A stretch of DNA of 64,000 nucleotides from Lentimicrobiaceae bacterium (GCA_023227965.1 JALOCA010000015.1:5143-69142); one strand, 5' to 3'. Counted from the first letter of the stretch, positions 7,942 through 18,040 are shown. Notes: generated by a model from the sequence alone, not told the origin. Translations and numbers: made by a program.

Positions 7942-10900
7942 ATGAGAAAACTAATTACGTTACTGATCCTATTTTTCCTCTGGGCAGGTAGCTCATGGGG
8001 ACAAAGCACGGCGAATTACGCATTCACTTATGCTTTTAACGGGTCGCTACAGGACATTTCCACCGGGGCGACCGTTATGCTAACAGGGAATAAAGATGAT
8101 GCCGCTTCTGCTGTATTTGACATCGGGTTTACCTTTTATTTTATGGGGACACCCTATACTCAGTTTAGTGCCAATTCCAATGGGCAAATACGACTTGGTT
8201 CTGTGTTAACAGCAACGACCTATTCTAATTACGTTGCATCAACTGCAGTGCTTTCACCTATGTCGGGTGATAACGAAGTAAATAATGGAATGTCATTCAA
8301 AGTAATTGGAACTGCACCAAACAGAATCCTGGTTGTTGAATGGAATCAATTCTATGTTTACTATACCAATATAACAAATGCAGGAAACATGCAGGCACTC
8401 TTATATGAAGGAACTGGTAAAATTGAATATATTTATGGAGAAATATACAATACTAGTACAGGCTCTGTAACACGTTCGACCTTTATTTCCTCTTCAAATG
8501 TTACTACTACCGGAGGTTCTGTAACCGTTGCCGCTACTCCAACTTATGAGTCAGTAGCAACGTCACCTACTTCAAATTCGTTTGCCGCAAGTGTTTTAAT
8601 TGCCAATTTAGCTTCAACAGCTCAGGGAAGTAGAACCGTATATACTTTTACACCTACTTATTCTACTACTCCTGCCGATCCTATTAACATGACTTTTACG
8701 TCTGTTACCAGTTCAACAATTACAGTGAACTGGGTAGATAATTCCACAGATGAAACATTCTTTACAGCAAAACGTGCCCTTGATGCCGGTTTTACAACCG
8801 GAGTCGTAACAGCATCTGTGGCTTCTACAACAATAGCAGGCACGGGCACCGCCTATAACAGTGCATTTACGGGTTTAGTTCCGGGAACTACTTATTATTT
8901 TAAAATTACTGCCAATAACGAAGGTTCTGCATCTCCCGGCCTTACGGGGAATCAGGCTACCAGCCCACCGGGTAATATTACTTCTGCCGCAGATGGCGCA
9001 TGGAGTGCAACTTCCACATGGGTTGGAGGGGTAGTACCCACCACCGCAGACAATGTTATCATTGATCACAATGTTAATGTTGATGCAGCTACAAATATCT
9101 GTTTTAACCTGACAATCAACAATGGAAAAACCTTAGCTTCTACAGGTACTGCCGGAATACTTACGATAGCCGGGAACCTGACTAATAACGGTACACTGGA
9201 TTTTTATACGGATGCTTCAAATAGTGCCAGGTTAACATTTACTTCAGCCTCTAATAATACATTTACAAGTGGTGCATCGTGCACTACCGACCTTAATACA
9301 CTAACCATTAACAAAGGTACTGCCAATACCAACATACTTGATATGGACTTAACTTCCCTTACGATAAAAGGAATAAGTACAGCAACCGTTGGATTCCTTA
9401 CTTTAACTAATGGTACATTAAAAATATCAGGTTCCAATACATTCGATGGAGCCGTGTTTACTTCTACTTCATATTCAATTTCCGCTACCTGCGGATTCTG
9501 GCTTAACAATACCAATTTTATCGTTAACGGACAAAATGGTTCACCTACGTTGGCTGGTCTGCTCAGAATATCGAATGGAACCCTAAATGTGGGTACTGTT
9601 TCCAACAACTCTATGGGATTTTCTTCGGGTGCCACCGTTGTTATTGAAGGCGGTACAGTAATCGCAACAGGCAGGTTTGGTGTTACTTCTACATCGTATA
9701 TTATTAATTATACACAAACAGGTGGAAATGTTACCGTATGTACCCTGGGAAACACAAGCACATCATACGCAAGTTTTGACTTAGGTACCGCAGCAACTTC
9801 AACAGCTACCTTGGGTGGTGGTACAATCACCATACAACTTGCCAGTACCGCTACCAGCGGTCCCCGGGATTTCAGGGGGTTATCTACAGGCACAGCGCCA
9901 ACAACCTATGCAGGAACAACCCTTTATCTCGGAAATGCAAGTTCGGGAGCAACAGCCCAGACCTATTATCTCGCAGGCAGGGTGCCCCCATTTGTAATAA
10001 CAACAACCTCTGCAACACATAAAGTAGCGATCTATTCCAGCATATATTATCATGGTGATCTTACCATCCCTGCCGGATCTGATCTCAATTTAAACGGATA
10101 TGGTTTTTGGTGTAAAGGTAACGTGGTAAACAACGGAACCATAACTGGCACTACTACTTCCAGCCGGTTCGATTTCGCCGGTTCACTTTTAGAAACATCA
10201 CCTGCTGCTCAAACCTATTCAGGGACAGGAACATTTGGACCTTCGGCTACTTTAACCACAAATCTTAGCCTTGGCATCAACAATTCAAATGGCGTTACTT
10301 TTAACGCTCCCGCTAATGTTTATAGGGTAAACCTGTTTAAAGGAATTATTACCAACAGTAATAATATAACCATAGGTAACGGATTGGCACTTACATGTTA
10401 TGTTCAGATAGGTGTGAGCGGAAATGCTGATCCCGGTGGCTCATTCGACGTTTCTCCTATTTTTAACTTAGGAACGGGTGCCTATACAGTACTTTATGAA
10501 CCGGAATCTACGCCGCGTACTATCGGGTTTGAGATTCCGCCAAGCCGGACCATCACAACCTTAAGCATTAACAACGCCAATGGAGTTACCTTAGCTGGCG
10601 GAAATCTCACATTAGACGCTGCCGGTGTTCTTTCCATGACGGAAGGAACTTTGACAACTTCTGCCACCAATATGCTTACTCTCAATAATACAGGGGCTGC
10701 AGTTTCAGGAGGTTCTACCACGTCGTTTGTGGTTGGGCCCATAGCACGTACATTTGCAGCCAGCCGCACCGCTACAGGTACTTATACGGGTGCAACCTTA
10801 TTCCCGATCGGTAAAGATGGTATATACTCTCCCATGTGGGTTGATCCAACAACCAATGCCGGTGGTACTGTAGTCTTTACAGGAGAAGTTTTCAACAGAA

Positions 10901-13900
10901 ACATCGGCACAAAGGGTACGGGAGTAATTTCCCTGGCAAAAGGGATACGTTGGGAAGCAATTGCTACTTCTGGTAATGCCAATTTAACCAGCACTTTTCT
11001 CTCGCTCGGAAGTTCTTCCATCACTAACGTGAATCAGATATTACAAGCCAATGCTGCTGCCGGTGTTTATGGAGCTATTCCTTCAGTATCAACATTTGCA
11101 TCAGGAATTCCGAATACACTTTCGACAACTGGTTCACAAATTCCAGCGGGCTCCTATTATGGTTATTTTGGTTTTGGGGAACTACAATCCTGTGCTGCAC
11201 CTACCACTCAACCTACTGCATTTGTAGCTAGTTATATCACATCCACAGGTTTTACAGGCTCATTTACCGCTGCCTCACCGGCACCAAGCAACTACTTGGT
11301 TGTCCGCTACACAGCACCTTCAACTCCGACAAATCCTGTTGATTATACAACCTATACTGTAGGCGGTACATTGGGAACTGGTACAGTGGTATCTGTAAGC
11401 GATGCCACCACGTTTACCCAAATGGGACTCATACCTGGTACTTCCTATGATTATTATGTATATAGTTATAATAACAGCGGTTGCTACGGACCGGTTTATC
11501 TGACTACCTCCCCCTCACTCTTAAACGTAACTACCTGTGCTACTGACATTGGTCTTCCCGGAACCCCGACCAGTTCCTTAATTTCTACTACAGGCTTTAC
11601 TGCTTCCTGGACAGCATCCAGTACAACAGATGTTAGTTATATTCTCGATGTAGCAACTGATGCTGCCTTTACAAGTTTTGTAACCGGATATAACGGTTTG
11701 GATGTAGGTATAGGAACGCTTACTTATCCTGTTACCGGTTTAACTGCTGCGACAACCTATTATGTAAGGGTTAGGGCTAATTCGGGTGGAACATGTTATA
11801 GTAATTATACATCAACATTAGTTGTTACAACGTCTTGCAATCCCATAACTTCTTTACCTTGGACAGAAAGTTTTGAAGGTGTAACTATCCCTGCAATTCC
11901 AAGCTGCTGGTTTAAAGAAAATGGAGACTGGGTAACTACAAACAATTCAAACTCCACCTACGATGCTGATGCCCATACGGGTACCCAGTTTCTTCGCGAT
12001 GCATATTCGGCTACAAATGAATATGTATGGACACCCGGTTTTGATCTTACTGCTGGTACTTCCTATGATTTTTCGTTCTGGTGGGCTGGTGATGGTGATG
12101 CCAATTGGGTTGGTGATGTATTCTATAATACCACACCGATTTCTACAGGAGCCACTCAATTAGGAGCTTCTTTTGTTACAAGTGCAACAGTAACTACAAA
12201 GACCTATGCTCAAGTAATAAGTACATTTGTACCTCTCACCTCCGGAGCTTATTATTTCGCTATCCGTGTAAACGCTACCAGTGCCCCATGGTACATTAGT
12301 TTTGATGATTTCAAATTGGATCTTTCCCCATCTTGTACTACACCTATGACATTAACTGCAACATCTATTACCCCCAACAGTGCAAGCCTTGGCTGGACAG
12401 AAACAGGAACTGCTACTTTATGGAACATAGAATTAGGCACTTTTGGATTTACTCCTACCGGTACTCCTACTCAATCAGGAGTTACCAATCCTTATACCTA
12501 TTCAGGCTTAACACCCAACACAAGTTATAGCTATTACGTTCAGGCTGACTGTGGAAGCGGTTCCACAAGTACATGGACAGGTCCTTATTCCTTTACTACT
12601 CCCTGTGAAGCAGTAACTTCATTACCATGGAACGAAGGTTTTGAAGGTGTAACTATCCCTGCAATTCCAAGCTGCTGGTTTAAAGAAAATGGCGACTGGG
12701 TAACTACAAACAATGTAAATACAGCTAATGATGCTGATGCCCATACGGGTACCCAGTTTCTTCGCGATTCATGGTCGGCTACAAATGAATATGTATGGAC
12801 ACCCGGTTTTGATCTTACTGCTGGTACTTCCTATGATTTTTCGTTCTGGTGGGCTGGTGATAATTATTCCAATTGGGTTGGTGATGTATTCTATAATACC
12901 TCACCGATTTCTACAGGAGCCACTCAATTAGGAGCTTCTTTTGTTGTAAGTACAACAGTAACTACAAAGGACTATGCTCAAGTAGTAAGTACATTTGTAC
13001 CTTCCACCTCCGGAACTTATTATTTCGCTATCCGTGTAAACGAAGCTACCGGTGACCCATGGTACATAAGTCTTGATGATTTCAAACTTGAACTTACTCC
13101 ATCTTGTCCTGCACCTACAATATTGACAGCAACTTCCATTACTGCCAACAGTGCAAGCCTTGGATGGACTGAAACGGGAACTGCTACTTTATGGAACATA
13201 GAATTAGGTACTTTTGGATTTACTCCTACCGGTACACCTACTCAATCCGGAGTTACCAATCCATATACCTATTCAGGCTTATCAACAAATACACAATATA
13301 GTTATTATGTACAGGCTGACTGCGGAAGCGGTTCCACAAGTACATGGACAGGTCCTTATTCCTTTACTACTCTCTGTGATGCAAGTACCTTGCCTTATCT
13401 GGAAACTTTTGATGGAATGTGGACTTCGCCGGTTCCTAACAGTTGTTGGATTAGTGATGTAATAGCTACAAGCAACATAGCATGGCACCGTAATGATTAT
13501 ACTTCTAACTGGACGTATCCAACTGGAGGTTCACCTATTGAAACAGGAGCAAACGGTACACCAAATTATGCAAGATTCCATTCATATGGTTTAAATAGTG
13601 ACTTAAATTCATACATGCAAACCGGCGTTATAAACCTGAGTAGTTATTCTGCCTCCGATGCAGTGAATTTGAAGTTTTATTACATCAACCTCACAGGAAC
13701 AGATCAATTAGATGTTTATTTCTCTGCCGATGGTGGTTCTACATGGTCCGCCAGTATGGAACCAGGACCTTTCGTTACAAGCGAAACCTGGACAGAAATG
13801 ACCATTCCTGTTGATCTGTCTGTTTATAATACGGCAAACTTTATGGTTCGTTTCCTTGCTACCTCAGATTATGGAGACGATGATATTGGCATCGACGAAA

Positions 13901-14502
13901 TTTCAGTTGCTGTTGCGCCTTCCACCAAAACCCTCAATCTGAAATTCTATCTCGAAGGTTTATATGCAGGTGCCGGAGTGATGAACCAGGCTCAGGATGA
14001 TATGGGCGCTCATTATTTGGCTCCTATTGCTGATAAAGTAACCGTAAAACTGCATGATGCCAACTATGCCATCATGGTGGGCATTTATGCTGACCAGGAT
14101 CTTAATACAGATGGAACTTGTAGTGTTACCATACCGGGTACCGACAATGGCAACTACTACATCAGCATCCATACACGTAACCACCTCGAAACCGTTTCGG
14201 CTTCCACTGTATCCTTTGCCGGAAGCACTATTGCTTACGACTTCAGCACTGCCGACAACCAGGCTTATGGCTCTGGTAGCAATATGAAGGACTTCAGCGG
14301 CGTTTATGCATTTTGGGCTGGAGATGTTAACTTAGATTCATTTATTGACTCTGGTGACATGGCTCCTGTTGACAATGATGCTGCTGCTTTTGTTATGGGC
14401 TGGTCTGATAACGATGTTAATGGCGATGGATTTGTTGATTCTGCAGATATGACAATAATTGATAATAATGCTGCAGCATTTATCATGGCACAAACACCTT
14501 AA
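7942..14502 (+). CDS. Giant secreted multidomain surface protein with dockerin-like C-terminus
   Basis: A 2186-residue exported protein (signal peptide ending near SSWGQ). An N-terminal beta-rich domain (about 22-235) resembles those of Bacteroidota adhesin-like proteins. Then come fibronectin-III-like modules (one near 245-330 with the LVPGTTYYFKITANN signature), a long Gly/Thr/Asn-rich beta-repeat region (about 340-1080), more FN3-like modules (about 1095-1300), and two nearly identical blocks of a jelly-roll domain plus FN3 (about 1312-1810), with a diverged third jelly roll after them. The last 190 residues form a beta module ending in two Ca-binding-type loops (DVNLDSFIDSGDM near 2128, DVNGDGFVDSADM near 2158) like a type I dockerin. 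No standard T9SS type A sorting domain is present. Surface adhesion or scaffold role is inferred. Confidence 0.85.
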   Translation: MRKLITLLILFFLWAGSSWGQSTANYAFTYAFNGSLQDISTGATVMLTGNKDDAASAVFDIGFTFYFMGTPYTQFSANSNGQIRLGSVLTATTYSNYVASTAVLSPMSGDNEVNNGMSFKVIGTAPNRILVVEWNQFYVYYTNITNAGNMQALLYEGTGKIEYIYGEIYNTSTGSVTRSTFISSSNVTTTGGSVTVAATPTYESVATSPTSNSFAASVLIANLASTAQGSRTVYTFTPTYSTTPADPINMTFTSVTSSTITVNWVDNSTDETFFTAKRALDAGFTTGVVTASVASTTIAGTGTAYNSAFTGLVPGTTYYFKITANNEGSASPGLTGNQATSPPGNITSAADGAWSATSTWVGGVVPTTADNVIIDHNVNVDAATNICFNLTINNGKTLASTGTAGILTIAGNLTNNGTLDFYTDASNSARLTFTSASNNTFTSGASCTTDLNTLTINKGTANTNILDMDLTSLTIKGISTATVGFLTLTNGTLKISGSNTFDGAVFTSTSYSISATCGFWLNNTNFIVNGQNGSPTLAGLLRISNGTLNVGTVSNNSMGFSSGATVVIEGGTVIATGRFGVTSTSYIINYTQTGGNVTVCTLGNTSTSYASFDLGTAATSTATLGGGTITIQLASTATSGPRDFRGLSTGTAPTTYAGTTLYLGNASSGATAQTYYLAGRVPPFVITTTSATHKVAIYSSIYYHGDLTIPAGSDLNLNGYGFWCKGNVVNNGTITGTTTSSRFDFAGSLLETSPAAQTYSGTGTFGPSATLTTNLSLGINNSNGVTFNAPANVYRVNLFKGIITNSNNITIGNGLALTCYVQIGVSGNADPGGSFDVSPIFNLGTGAYTVLYEPESTPRTIGFEIPPSRTITTLSINNANGVTLAGGNLTLDAAGVLSMTEGTLTTSATNMLTLNNTGAAVSGGSTTSFVVGPIARTFAASRTATGTYTGATLFPIGKDGIYSPMWVDPTTNAGGTVVFTGEVFNRNIGTKGTGVISLAKGIRWEAIATSGNANLTSTFLSLGSSSITNVNQILQANAAAGVYGAIPSVSTFASGIPNTLSTTGSQIPAGSYYGYFGFGELQSCAAPTTQPTAFVASYITSTGFTGSFTAASPAPSNYLVVRYTAPSTPTNPVDYTTYTVGGTLGTGTVVSVSDATTFTQMGLIPGTSYDYYVYSYNNSGCYGPVYLTTSPSLLNVTTCATDIGLPGTPTSSLISTTGFTASWTASSTTDVSYILDVATDAAFTSFVTGYNGLDVGIGTLTYPVTGLTAATTYYVRVRANSGGTCYSNYTSTLVVTTSCNPITSLPWTESFEGVTIPAIPSCWFKENGDWVTTNNSNSTYDADAHTGTQFLRDAYSATNEYVWTPGFDLTAGTSYDFSFWWAGDGDANWVGDVFYNTTPISTGATQLGASFVTSATVTTKTYAQVISTFVPLTSGAYYFAIRVNATSAPWYISFDDFKLDLSPSCTTPMTLTATSITPNSASLGWTETGTATLWNIELGTFGFTPTGTPTQSGVTNPYTYSGLTPNTSYSYYVQADCGSGSTSTWTGPYSFTTPCEAVTSLPWNEGFEGVTIPAIPSCWFKENGDWVTTNNVNTANDADAHTGTQFLRDSWSATNEYVWTPGFDLTAGTSYDFSFWWAGDNYSNWVGDVFYNTSPISTGATQLGASFVVSTTVTTKDYAQVVSTFVPSTSGTYYFAIRVNEATGDPWYISLDDFKLELTPSCPAPTILTATSITANSASLGWTETGTATLWNIELGTFGFTPTGTPTQSGVTNPYTYSGLSTNTQYSYYVQADCGSGSTSTWTGPYSFTTLCDASTLPYLETFDGMWTSPVPNSCWISDVIATSNIAWHRNDYTSNWTYPTGGSPIETGANGTPNYARFHSYGLNSDLNSYMQTGVINLSSYSASDAVNLKFYYINLTGTDQLDVYFSADGGSTWSASMEPGPFVTSETWTEMTIPVDLSVYNTANFMVRFLATSDYGDDDIGIDEISVAVAPSTKTLNLKFYLEGLYAGAGVMNQAQDDMGAHYLAPIADKVTVKLHDANYAIMVGIYADQDLNTDGTCSVTIPGTDNGNYYISIHTRNHLETVSASTVSFAGSTIAYDFSTADNQAYGSGSNMKDFSGVYAFWAGDVNLDSFIDSGDMAPVDNDAAAFVMGWSDNDVNGDGFVDSADMTIIDNNAAAFIMAQTP
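11875..13372 (+). repeat. Two 768-bp direct repeats within the giant surface-protein gene
   Basis: The block beginning near 11875 recurs with an offset of exactly 768 bp (256 codons) from about 12643. Long stretches are identical at DNA level, for example around GTGTAACTATCCCTGCAATT at 11879 and 12647. Each unit encodes one jelly-roll (choice-of-anchor type) domain and one FN3-like domain. The near identity indicates a recent in-frame duplication or ongoing homogenisation. Confidence 0.85.
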
Positions 14503-14513
14503 CATTAATTTTC

Positions 14514-14553
14514 GATGAATTCTCCGGAAAAATCCGGAGGATTCATCTTTTAT
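14514..14553 (+). terminator. Terminator after the giant surface-protein gene
   Basis: A 15-bp stem (14514-14528 with 14533-14547, one G-T wobble) around an AAAA loop is followed by TTTTATTT. Confidence 0.85.
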
Positions 14554-14556
14554 TTA

Positions 14557-14564
14557 TATCTTTG
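14557..14564 (+). promoter_or_regulatory. -7 element (TATCTTTG) for the 1047-residue surface protein
   Basis: An exact TAnnTTTG directly follows the terminator and lies 39 nt before the ATG at 14604. No clear -33 TTG is present at the usual spacing. It suggests the downstream gene is transcribed on its own. Confidence 0.4.
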
Positions 14565-14603
14565 AACCTTAAAATGATTTTTAAATAACCAAATTTTTTA
14601 TGT

Positions 14604-17600
14604 ATGAAAAAATTTAAACTATTGTTTTTTAAAGCTGGGGCAATTATTTTGCTGATGCTTACTTTTTTAAATGTGAAGGCACAAGTTCCTACATGGACTA
14701 TGGAACTTAGAAATGATGTACAAACATCTGATAGAGTATTTACTGTTGATGTTTATCTTCTTCATACTGGTGGTGCTCCTGTAATGGAATTAGCTAATTT
14801 TCAGTGTGGTATTTCTTATAATTCAGCAATACTAAATGGTGGTGTTATTACTCCTACAATTATTGCTGGTGATTTGCCTGCTTCAATGACACCTTCAAGT
14901 ATTCAAGTTGCAATTTCCGGTTCTAATTATTTTATCAGAATAGCACCACGTACCCCTCCTGGTACTGGTAACGGTTATATTGTTTCAGCAATTGCACCAG
15001 GTACTAAATTAATGAGCATTCGTTTGACTAATAGTGTTGCTTTTGGAAATGCTTCTCCCAATTTCACATGGTTATATGCAGCTCCATATCCTTCAAGGCT
15101 TTCATATTATGATCAAACAACTCATCTAAATATGAATGTTACCTTAAATGCAACAATGACATCTGTTAGTAATTTAATAAATTTTGAATTAAACGACCCC
15201 CCAACCGCCTATAACGTAAGTGGAACGGGATCGTATTGTGCAGGTGGAACGGGCTTAACGGTAACATTAAGCAACTCGCAAACTGGTGTAAACTATCAGT
15301 TGAAGAAAGACGGACTCGATCAGGGTACAGCCGTTGCCGGTACCGGTGCTGCCTTAACCTGGGATAGCCAACTTGCCGGTACCTACACCGTAGTAGCTAC
15401 CAATGCCGTAACCAACATTACCAATACAATGACTGGCAGTGCAATAATTACCGAAGACCCATCGGTAGCTGCAAGCGTGAGCATAGTCGCTGATTTGAAC
15501 GACGTTTGTGCCGGAACTTCTGTAACTTTCACAGCTACCCCAACTAACGGTGGTCCAGCCCCCACTTACCAGTGGAAAGTAAACGGAGGCAATGTAGGAA
15601 CAGGTTTGGCTACTTATAGCTATGTACCTGCCAACGGCGATGCAGTTACCTGCGAAATGACTTCTACACTCACCTGCGTATCAGGCAGCCCGGCTACTTC
15701 CAACATCGTTAACATGGTTGTTAATGCCCCAGTTGCAGCAAGTGTTGCTATAGTTGCCGATGCAAATCCCGTTACAGCGGGGACAACAGTAACCTTTACT
15801 GCTGCACCTACCAATGGTGGTGGCACACCCATTTACCAGTGGAAAGTAAACGGAAGCAATGTAGGAACTGACCAAAATACCTACTCTTACGTTCCGGTTG
15901 ACGGCGATGCAATTACCTGTGAAATGACTTCGAGTTTGACTTGCGTAAGTGGCAGCCCTGCTACATCAAACACTGTTACCATGACTGTTAATCCTGCCGG
16001 TTCAGCAGTTACTTTCAATGTTGATATGACTGGCGTTGCTATATTCAACCCTGTTACTGACGGAATATTTATTTCAGGTAGCATGAACGGTTGGGCAGAA
16101 CCAGGAAGTAGTCTTTCATATAAAATGAATCCTGTTTCTGCTGGTTCATCCATTTATACCATTACTCTGACTATTCCAGACGGCGAAATTCAATACAAAT
16201 ACTTCAGGGTAATAAGTGAAACTCCAAGCTGGGATTACGGCGAATGGGATGGAGATCCTAACCGTTTAGCTAATATAACTGGTGTAGCCACATTGAACGA
16301 TGTTTGGGCTACGCATAATACCACATGGACAGGTGCAATGAGCAATAGCTGGATAATGATCCAAAACTGGACGAATAATGTTCCTGGCTCTATATCTGAT
16401 GTAACAGTTCCAGCAGGATTAACCAATTATCCCTCAATTTTTGCACCAAGCAGTTGCCATAATATTACCTTAGAATCCGGAGCAACATTACTTGATAATG
16501 GTAATTTAAATGTTACGGGAACGGCTACAGTTAAACGTTACATCACTGGTTCTGCAGCAACAGCTAATACCAACTGGCATTTGATGGGGATTCCTATTCA
16601 AAGCACATTATCCGATACTTTCTGGAATTGCTGGCTGAAAGAATGGCTGGAACCCACCGGAACCTACAGCAACATTGGCGAAGGTGTTACGCTCAATACT
16701 GCAATGAAAGGTTATGCCGTACGTTATACAGGACCTTTTACTACATTGAATTTTAACGGTACTCTTAACACAGGAACACTTTCTATTCCTTTAACTTCTG
16801 CAGGTGGAGCATATGACGGATGGAACCTTGTTTCCAACCCCTATCCTTCAGCTATTGACTGGGACGCTGTAACAATACCTGCTGGAATGAACTCAGCTAT
16901 TTACTACTGGGAACCCACTTTACAAACATACTTATCCTATGTTGGGGGAGTTGGAGCTGGCTCACGTTATGCTCCTGCTATGCAAGGTTACTTTGTAAAC
17001 ACAACAGCACCAGTAACTTTTGAACTTACCAATGCCGTTCGTACACACCAAACAACAGTATCCTTCTACAAAGAAGAAGTTGCAAATCTGCTGAAACTTA
17101 CTACCAATGCAAACAACGGTGAAGATTACACCTTCGTACGTTTCAATTCCGATGCCACTGCTGGTTTCGATGGAAACTACGATGCTTACAAACTCTTCAG
17201 CGATGCAACGGAAGTTCCTCAGATTTACACCACTGCATACGAAGATATGCTCTCAATCAACACCCTGCCTTCAATAGAAACAAATAATGTTGTTCCTGTT
17301 GCCTTCCGTGCAGGTGTTTCAGGTGATTATACTATCAATGCAAGTGGAATGGAATCATTCGACAACACTACACCAATCTGGCTCGAAGATAAAGTACTCA
17401 ACACAGCAGTTGACTTCCGCAGCAACAACAAATACACCTTTAATTATGTAGCCGGCTGCAACGACAACCGCTTCTTGTTGCACTTCAAATCAGCATTTGG
17501 AATCAATGATCCTTCTAACCTGAAAATTAATGTTTATGCCTATGACCAAACCATTTATGTAAACCTTCCGCAGGTTGGAATGAATGGCAACATCGTTGTT

Positions 17601-17747
17601 TATAATGCATTAGGTCAGGAAGTCGCCCGTAAAGCTATTGACGGCAAACAATTTAACACCATTCACATGGGCAATACCAATGCTAATTACATCGTGAAAG
17701 TGGTTACCGACAATAAAGTTTGCACCGAAAAAGTATTTGTAAGGTAA
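14604..17747 (+). CDS. T9SS cargo: surface protein with Ig-like repeats, starch-binding-like domain and type A CTD
   Basis: A 1047-residue secreted protein. The signal peptide ends near NVKAQ. Residues of about 28-195 form a beta domain with cohesin-like features (VFTVDVYLLHTG, then FQCGISYNSAILNGG); this likeness is tentative. Two Ig/PKD-like repeats of 89 residues follow (about 287-465), each with TYQWKVNG- or IYQWKVNG-type strands and CEMTS. Next, about 468-575 resembles a carbohydrate-binding, CBM20/SusE-like domain (IFISGSMNGW, YKYFRV, WDGDPNR). After a further beta region the final 75 residues are a T9SS type A sorting domain (NINVYA-like start, VYNALGQEV, ending KVFVR). It is the middle gene of the three-gene surface locus and lies 101 nt after the giant protein gene. 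Confidence 0.88.
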   Translation: MKKFKLLFFKAGAIILLMLTFLNVKAQVPTWTMELRNDVQTSDRVFTVDVYLLHTGGAPVMELANFQCGISYNSAILNGGVITPTIIAGDLPASMTPSSIQVAISGSNYFIRIAPRTPPGTGNGYIVSAIAPGTKLMSIRLTNSVAFGNASPNFTWLYAAPYPSRLSYYDQTTHLNMNVTLNATMTSVSNLINFELNDPPTAYNVSGTGSYCAGGTGLTVTLSNSQTGVNYQLKKDGLDQGTAVAGTGAALTWDSQLAGTYTVVATNAVTNITNTMTGSAIITEDPSVAASVSIVADLNDVCAGTSVTFTATPTNGGPAPTYQWKVNGGNVGTGLATYSYVPANGDAVTCEMTSTLTCVSGSPATSNIVNMVVNAPVAASVAIVADANPVTAGTTVTFTAAPTNGGGTPIYQWKVNGSNVGTDQNTYSYVPVDGDAITCEMTSSLTCVSGSPATSNTVTMTVNPAGSAVTFNVDMTGVAIFNPVTDGIFISGSMNGWAEPGSSLSYKMNPVSAGSSIYTITLTIPDGEIQYKYFRVISETPSWDYGEWDGDPNRLANITGVATLNDVWATHNTTWTGAMSNSWIMIQNWTNNVPGSISDVTVPAGLTNYPSIFAPSSCHNITLESGATLLDNGNLNVTGTATVKRYITGSAATANTNWHLMGIPIQSTLSDTFWNCWLKEWLEPTGTYSNIGEGVTLNTAMKGYAVRYTGPFTTLNFNGTLNTGTLSIPLTSAGGAYDGWNLVSNPYPSAIDWDAVTIPAGMNSAIYYWEPTLQTYLSYVGGVGAGSRYAPAMQGYFVNTTAPVTFELTNAVRTHQTTVSFYKEEVANLLKLTTNANNGEDYTFVRFNSDATAGFDGNYDAYKLFSDATEVPQIYTTAYEDMLSINTLPSIETNNVVPVAFRAGVSGDYTINASGMESFDNTTPIWLEDKVLNTAVDFRSNNKYTFNYVAGCNDNRFLLHFKSAFGINDPSNLKINVYAYDQTIYVNLPQVGMNGNIVVYNALGQEVARKAIDGKQFNTIHMGNTNANYIVKVVTDNKVCTEKVFVR

Positions 17748-17777
17748 TATTAATGTAAATAATTAAAAATTCACAAT

Positions 17778-18017
17778 ATGAAAAAAGCAATCAAAACATT
17801 ACTTGTTACGGGCTTTATACTTACAGCACCCTTGTTCTTATCCACTGCTTTTGGTCAGCCTCACCCAAATAATGGGGCGGTAGGCGGAGGCAATGGCGGA
17901 CCCGGTGCTGCTGGCCCTATCGGTGGCGGCGCTCCAATGGGTAGCGGCGTTATCATGTTGTTAGCTATGGCTGCGGGTTATGGCTACAAAAAAATCTATG
18001 ATATCCGCAAAAAATAA
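17778..18017 (+). CDS. Small exported Gly-rich protein with C-terminal membrane anchor
   Basis: A 79-residue protein that follows the T9SS cargo gene by 30 nt. It has an N-terminal signal peptide (residues 1 to about 27, ending TAFGQ), a short Pro/Gly/Asn-rich linker (GGGNGGPGAAGPIGGG), then GSGVIMLLAMAAGYGYKK, a single hydrophobic helix with a basic tail (DIRKK). This tripartite end (small-residue motif, helix, basic cluster) resembles the short sorting-signal-like proteins of Bacteroidota sometimes called PID-CTERM-like. Almost nothing separates the two signals, so it is practically a signal peptide plus a sorting tail. Its role is unknown; being last in the locus suggests a part in assembly or anchoring of the surface proteins, which is inference. 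Confidence 0.75.
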   Translation: MKKAIKTLLVTGFILTAPLFLSTAFGQPHPNNGAVGGGNGGPGAAGPIGGGAPMGSGVIMLLAMAAGYGYKKIYDIRKK

Positions 18018-18040
18018 TACCTTTTATTAGGTTTCACACA

